Of a stretch of DNA of 64,000 bases, positions 60,001-64,000 are shown piece after piece (position 1 is the first letter of the stretch; every line of letters starts with the position of its first letter). The stretch covers positions 1 through 64,000 of the forward strand of contig JAFKER010000015.1 in NCBI GenBank assembly GCA_017308595.1. The letters are read 5' to 3'. Both the position numbers and the translations under genes were made by a program. This stretch comes from Afipia sp. GTDB taxonomy: Bacteria; Pseudomonadota; Alphaproteobacteria; Rhizobiales; Xanthobacteraceae. The notes beneath the pieces are model-generated. The model saw only the letters and a program-made list of their open reading frames with translations. It did not search any database and had not been told where the DNA came from.

Positions 60001-60411
60001 AGGCCATCCTGCGAACCCGAAGTTCTATACTGCGGGTCTGGCGAGCTTGCTACGTTTTTGCTCATCATGAGACAACTAAGCACGTATTTCCGCACAAAAC
60101 AGCTCATTCTTGAGTCTTATCGGTACGTCGGATTGTGATCCATGAAGACCCAATAGCGGTCACGTCGAATGCGGCCTGCGCCAGTCACAGGGTAAGGGCA
60201 TTGAAGCTGCGAGTCTTTTCACCTCTTGGGGCACCGTAGGAGTTGCGTAAGAAACGCTGGGCCAGCGATTAATCCATATGTCGGGAGATCGCAGCCGTGT
60301 CGTGAGCGGCTGAGTTTGGTTGCGCGCCGCAGCAGTCGGCACCAACATGATGGAACAATTTTGGTTCCTTAGGATTGAACTGTGGGCAGATGCTACGGCT
60401 TGCGAGGGAGC
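60001..60411. other. Divergent intergenic region between the kinase and AI-2E genes
   Basis: About 410 bp. No gene and no clear promoter motif could be identified. A GGAAC near 60352 is not followed by CGTT at EcfG spacing. Confidence 0.5.
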
Positions 60412-62361
60412 ATGATCTTGACCGCAAGCGATACTACCCCACAGGATGTAACGCACGTTAGCCGCGGGCCGGGCGTCTCTACGGCGATCGTCGTTGCACT
60501 GATCGTTGCGGGCCTTTATGTCGGGCGGGACGTCTTCGTTCCGATAGCCCTCGCCATTCTTCTAAGTTTTGTTCTGACGCCGCCGGTTGAACGCCTCGAG
60601 ATCGTGCGCGTGCCGCGCGGCGCGGCCGTTCCCATCGTCGTTGTAGCAGCATTTCTGGCGATCTTTGCGCTGGGCAGTCTGATTGCGTCGCAGATTACGC
60701 AACTCGCGGATGGATTGCCTGGTTATCAGCAGACAATGCAGAAGAAGATTTCATCATTGCGCAGCGTAACCACTGTTGGGCCGCTGGAGCGAGCGGCGAG
60801 TGTTCTGCAAGACTTGGGAAAGGAACTAAATAAGCCAAATAACGGAGACGTCGAAATCCCGCGAGCCACTGCGCAACCGGATCAGACGAGACCTATCCCG
60901 GTCGAAGTGCGCACTCCGCCGCCGACCGCGCTGGAAAATGTAGCATCTCTAATCTCGCCATTGCTTCATCCGCTGGCAACAGTTGGGGTCGTTGTAATTT
61001 TCGTGGTATTTATTCTGTTTCAGCGCGAAGATCTGCGAAATCGGATGATTAAGCTCGCCGGTGCACACGATCTTCAGGCCACGACATCGGCTATTAACGA
61101 TGCAACAGGCCGCCTCAGTCGCCTGTTCCTATCGCAGCTTGGATTGAATACTGCGTTCGGCATTGTAATCGGATTTGGGCTTTCAATTATTGGTGTGCCG
61201 AGTGCAATTCTGTGGGGTATTCTCGCAGGCATCATGCGTTTTGTGCCTTATATCGGCGCGTTCGTCGCAGCTTTCTTTCCGCTTACACTGGCAATTGCTG
61301 TCGATCCAGGATGGTCGATGCTGATATGGACCATCGGACTTATCATTGTTGCCGACGTGCTAGTCGGGCATGTCATTGAGCCGATGCTGTTTGGCCGTAG
61401 CAGCGGACTTTCGCCGTTTGCCGTGGTGGTCTCTGCGACGTTCTGGACTGCTCTGTGGGGACCGATCGGTCTCGTTCTGGCAACACCTATGACAATTTGC
61501 CTGGTGGTTCTGGGCCATCATGTGGAAAGCATGAAGTTCTTTGACATTCTGCTTGGAGATCGCCCGGCATTGTCGCCGCCTGAGATATTCTATCAGCGGA
61601 TGCTTGCCAACGATCCGGGTGAAGCAGTTGAGAAGGCCGAAGAGTACCTGAAGGAACGGACGCTGACAGAGTATTACGAGGAGGTAGCACTCAAAGGGCT
61701 GAAACTCGCGCAAAGCGATTTGAAGCGTGACCGCCTCCCCCTCGCGCGTCTGGGCGCCATTCGGGACAATATTGTCGATTTGATCGAGGATCTTTCAGAC
61801 GAGATCGATGATGCGCGAATCGGAAGAACTGACGATGTTGAAGCTGGAGCGGCGCTCGAAGCCTCGGTGCCAATGCCGGAATTGCCATTCATCATTCGCG
61901 AGGGACTTCCAGCGGAATGGCAGACAGAGCATCCGGTTCTTTGCGTTGCGGAGCGCTCAGATCTTGACGAAGCCGCTGCGCGCATACTTGTGCAAATTCT
62001 ATCGAAACATGGGCTTGGCGCCCGGGTGACGAAAAAGGAAGATATATCAAGTAGCGGAATTTTCAGCCTCAATGGCGATGGCGTTGCGTTGATTTGTGTT
62101 TCGGCGCTGGATGACGCTAGCCCTACCTACACCCGGCATGTCGTGCGAAAGCTGCGTCGCAAAATACCCGAAGCCAAGATTTTGGTCTGTTATTGGATGG
62201 CGGGAAAACTTGCTGTAACGGCCGAAAGCATCAAGGCCGACACCATCGCAACGAGTCTTGGTGGAGCCGCAAAGTATTGCCTCGACCTTGCTCAGCCCGA
62301 CGACAAGACAAGCGAGGAGCCTGCGTCTTCACCCGACGTAGTTCTCCGCGTCGCGGGTTAA
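60412..62361 (+). CDS. AI-2E/PerM-family transporter with long C-terminal extension
   Basis: 649 aa from ATG 60412 (GAGGGAG upstream). N-terminal helices (AIVVALIVAGLYVGRDVFVPIALAILLSFVLTPPVERL) and the family core (LGLNTAFGIVIGFGLSIIGVPSAILWGILAGIMRFVPYIGAFVAAFFPL ... VIEPMLFGRSSGLSPFAVVVSATFWTALWGPIGLVLATPMTI) are typical of AI-2E exporters. The C-terminal ~270 residues are soluble and form a separate module of unknown fold (HPVLCVAERSDLDEAAARILVQILSKHG ... KLAVTAESIKADTIATSLGG). Such extended forms occur in rhizobia. The exported substrate is unknown. Confidence 0.9.
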   Translation: MILTASDTTPQDVTHVSRGPGVSTAIVVALIVAGLYVGRDVFVPIALAILLSFVLTPPVERLEIVRVPRGAAVPIVVVAAFLAIFALGSLIASQITQLADGLPGYQQTMQKKISSLRSVTTVGPLERAASVLQDLGKELNKPNNGDVEIPRATAQPDQTRPIPVEVRTPPPTALENVASLISPLLHPLATVGVVVIFVVFILFQREDLRNRMIKLAGAHDLQATTSAINDATGRLSRLFLSQLGLNTAFGIVIGFGLSIIGVPSAILWGILAGIMRFVPYIGAFVAAFFPLTLAIAVDPGWSMLIWTIGLIIVADVLVGHVIEPMLFGRSSGLSPFAVVVSATFWTALWGPIGLVLATPMTICLVVLGHHVESMKFFDILLGDRPALSPPEIFYQRMLANDPGEAVEKAEEYLKERTLTEYYEEVALKGLKLAQSDLKRDRLPLARLGAIRDNIVDLIEDLSDEIDDARIGRTDDVEAGAALEASVPMPELPFIIREGLPAEWQTEHPVLCVAERSDLDEAAARILVQILSKHGLGARVTKKEDISSSGIFSLNGDGVALICVSALDDASPTYTRHVVRKLRRKIPEAKILVCYWMAGKLAVTAESIKADTIATSLGGAAKYCLDLAQPDDKTSEEPASSPDVVLRVAG

Positions 62362-62565
62362 GCGGAAATCCTCAGATTACACTTCCAAGGTAGGCTCTTC
62401 AAAACCGCAAGGGCTAGTGCGCTGACAGCTTCTTCCGGCGAGATCCTATTCTTAGCGTAGGAATGCGACTGAGCAAATTTGCTCACACTGCACGTGAGAG
62501 CGTTGAGTGCCTTAATTGGCAATCTCAATCTGAATAGACGTTCACGCAATAAACTTGCGTAGCAC

Positions 62566-62590
62566 GGAACACGGGTGAGCGCGGCTCGTT
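62566..62590 (+). promoter_or_regulatory. EcfG-type general stress promoter
   Basis: GGAAC (62566-62570), 16 bases, then CGTT (62587-62590) matches the EcfG consensus GGAAC-N16/17-CGTT exactly. The transcript would start near 62597, about 25 bp before the DUF1236 gene. This points to induction by PhyR/EcfG during starvation, oxidative or osmotic stress. Confidence 0.75.
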
Positions 62591-62620
62591 GGTGTTCCGG
62601 AATTAAACCAGGAGTTTTCC

Positions 62621-63385
62621 ATGAAAAAATTGCTTTTAGTGTCTGTTGCGACTGCCGCTCTCATAGGAGCTAACGGACTCTCACTCGCGCAGGCTCCGAG
62701 CGAAAAGCCGAATGCGCCGGCCGCCCAAAGTACTCCAGCGGAAAAAGCGGCGCCAACTGAAAAAGCCGCGCCCGCTGAAAAAATTGCACCGCCAATGAAT
62801 CGAACCGAAGCCCCCGCTGCGAAGTCTGAGGGCAGCATAAAGGGCAGCCACGCCGACCAAAAGATGCCCGCCGACAAGGGGGCCGCACAACACGTTCAGG
62901 AGCAGAAGAAGGACGCTGTACAGCCTAATCGCGCAAATTCTGAGGCTGCACCTGGGATGAAGCCAACCGGCAAGTCTTCTGCTGATATGAAGGCCGACGG
63001 AAATCCTGCTTCCGAAAAATCCGCTTCAGAAATGAACGAGGGCAAATCGAAGGACGGCAAGACAGTCAAATCGAAGAACTCCACCGAAACGAAAGCCAGC
63101 ACGACGACTGGTCAAGCCGGTGCAGGCTCGAAGCAGATGACGACTGAACAGCGCACGACGATCCGCACGGTCATCAGGAAGCAACACGTCAAACCGGTGC
63201 GGGACGTCAACTTCTCGATTTCGATCGGAACGCGCGTGCCGCGAACCGTGAGTTTCTATCCGCTTCCGAGACAGCTTGTGTCGATCTATCCGGATTGGCG
63301 TGGGTACCAGTACTTCTTGGTCGGCGATGAGATCATCGTGGTCAATCCGCGAACTTTCGAAATTGTCGCTGTTCTGGAAGCGTAA
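62621..63385 (+). CDS. Secreted DUF1236 protein
   Basis: 254 aa. Signal peptide (LLLVSVATAALIGANGLSLA), then a ~130-residue Ala/Lys/Pro/Glu-rich low-complexity region with repeated EKAAPxEK units. It ends in DUF1236 (TIRTVIRKQHVKPVRDVNFSISIGTRVPRTVSFYPLPRQLVSIYPDWRGYQYFLVGDEIIVVNPRTFEIVAVL). DUF1236 proteins are periplasmic and common in Bradyrhizobium relatives; their function is unknown. The low-complexity part would be flexible and highly charged. A stress role follows from the EcfG promoter. Confidence 0.9.
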   Translation: MKKLLLVSVATAALIGANGLSLAQAPSEKPNAPAAQSTPAEKAAPTEKAAPAEKIAPPMNRTEAPAAKSEGSIKGSHADQKMPADKGAAQHVQEQKKDAVQPNRANSEAAPGMKPTGKSSADMKADGNPASEKSASEMNEGKSKDGKTVKSKNSTETKASTTTGQAGAGSKQMTTEQRTTIRTVIRKQHVKPVRDVNFSISIGTRVPRTVSFYPLPRQLVSIYPDWRGYQYFLVGDEIIVVNPRTFEIVAVLEA

Positions 63386-63429
63386 TTTTTAGGCCCCAAT
63401 CTTGCGGCCCGAATTGGAAAGGATATCAA

Positions 63430-63657
63430 ATGAAGCGTTTACTGTTGATTGGCTTTGCCACTTGCGCGCTTGTTGCCCTCCCGGCGCTGTCTGCCTCCGC
63501 AATGCCGAAGCCAAGCTCGACCCAGCCCGCTCTTGGAAGCGACAGTGCAATTGTCCTCGTCAAAGGCGGGCATGGTCACGGTCGCGGCCATATGGGACGA
63601 GGTGGACGCGGACATCATTACGGCTGGGGCAGAGGCCGTCACCGTGGCTGGCGCTAA
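63430..63657 (+). CDS. Small secreted Gly/His-rich protein, 75 aa
   Basis: Signal peptide (LLLIGFATCALVALPALSASA), then a short mature chain ending in a Gly/His/Arg repeat (KGGHGHGRGHMGRGGRGHHYGWGRGRHRGWR). It may bind metal or polyanions in the periplasm. It follows the DUF1236 gene by 44 bp with GGAAAGGA upstream, so it may be in the same stress operon. No family name is recognised. Confidence 0.8.
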   Translation: MKRLLLIGFATCALVALPALSASAMPKPSSTQPALGSDSAIVLVKGGHGHGRGHMGRGGRGHHYGWGRGRHRGWR

Positions 63658-63705
63658 GATTGGATATTTCTGAGCCCACTCAAATGATAAATGAAGGAAA
63701 AAGTC

Positions 63706-63999
63706 ATGAAAAGTATTTCGCTTGGTGTTCTAGGAGTTGCGATGCTGTTGTCATCGGCAGCTATTTCCGCGCCAATTAATCCAACAGTCACCGGTGCACA
63801 GGAAACGTCGGCTGTTGAGCAAGTGCGTCTGGTATGTGATCAATATGGACGGTGCTACCGCGCCAGAGGTCCGAGATACGTCCGGCGTGGTTATGACGAC
63901 GGGTATGCGCGCCGTAGCTATGGGTACTACGGCGGTAGCCGGGGATATTACGGTGGCGGCCCGACGATCGGTCTTAGCTTTGGCAATCGCGGCTGGTAA
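63706..63999 (+). CDS. Small secreted Tyr/Gly/Arg-rich protein, 97 aa
   Basis: Start ATG 63706 with AAGGAAA 8 bases upstream; the earlier ATG 63691 would place that site inside the gene. Signal peptide (ISLGVLGVAMLLSSAAISA), one Cys pair (CDQYGRC), then repeated Tyr/Gly/Arg units (RRGYDDGYARRSYGYYGGSRGYYGGG). Such small proteins are frequent in Bradyrhizobium relatives and have no known role. It is complete at the right edge of the window. Confidence 0.8.
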   Translation: MKSISLGVLGVAMLLSSAAISAPINPTVTGAQETSAVEQVRLVCDQYGRCYRARGPRYVRRGYDDGYARRSYGYYGGSRGYYGGGPTIGLSFGNRGW

Positions 64000-64000
64000 T

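Noticed and set aside
1-64000. CRISPR array or insertion sequence transposase
   Set aside because: No series of regularly spaced repeats and no transposase with DDE or Y1 motifs was seen; the only mobility enzyme is the serine recombinase.

Overview
The window looks like a chromosomal segment of an alphaproteobacterium of the Bradyrhizobium/Nitrobacter/Rhodopseudomonas group (Nitrobacteraceae). The basis is the codon and base composition, Irr-box-like sites, a perfect EcfG-type stress promoter, the MTase/DUF5681/terminase and DUF3489/DUF2924/recombinase cassettes, DUF1236 and HWE-kinase genes, and dispersed intergenic repeats. The assignment is inferred from gene content, not from a marker gene.

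Left part (1-16 kb): the window opens inside a Baeyer-Villiger monooxygenase. A gene-poor stretch follows, then an orphan phage-type cassette (ParB-methyltransferase, DUF5681, large terminase). Next is a fecI-fecR-TonB receptor iron/heme uptake module, whose receptor carries a second, Omp25/31-like barrel at its C-terminus. This module is flanked by two copies of a 68-bp repeat. A DUF3489-DUF2924-large serine recombinase cassette comes after it.

Accessory/defence island (16-34 kb): directly after the recombinase lies a nuclease cassette made of an HNH-RecQ helicase, a divergent DEDDh exonuclease and an SRA-HNH McrA-like enzyme. It is bounded by a 17-bp perfect direct repeat, with degenerate copies near the gene ends. 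Then come a truncated terminase-small-subunit-like gene, a DUF4365 nuclease-fold protein paired with an HExxH peptidase, a remnant gene end with its terminator, a KAP-type P-loop NTPase and a small membrane protein. The most notable unit is a minus-strand operon of five overlapping genes: a 76-aa protein, a SIR2 protein, a 176-aa middle component, an SMC/Rad50-like ATPase with a zinc hook, and an Mrr-type nuclease fused to a STAND NTPase. It reads as a Lamassu/ABC-three-component defence system with an extra coupled effector. A CoiA-like gene and an unknown 375-aa gene precede it. About 1.3 kb of repeat-rich, gene-free DNA with a tRNA-3'-end-like sequence closes the island.

Metal region (35-57 kb): two divergent RcnR-type sensors share a G-tract operator next to a CzcBA-type RND pump and a CDF exporter (Ni/Co/Zn/Cd class by motif). 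A minus-strand copper block follows (CusF, cupredoxin, multicopper oxidase, TolC-like factor, small lipoprotein, His-rich protein), then cytochrome b561 and two COG4705-like membrane proteins. A PepSY gene and an OmpR/PmrA-type two-component system follow, with 11-bp-period CTTAG repeats in the shared intergenic region. Then come feoAB, an RpiR regulator and a divergent FTR1-like permease operon.

Right end (57-64 kb): DUF1232 protein, a truncated membrane protein gene, a GAF-HWE histidine kinase, a long AI-2E-family transporter, and three small secreted proteins, the first behind an EcfG promoter.
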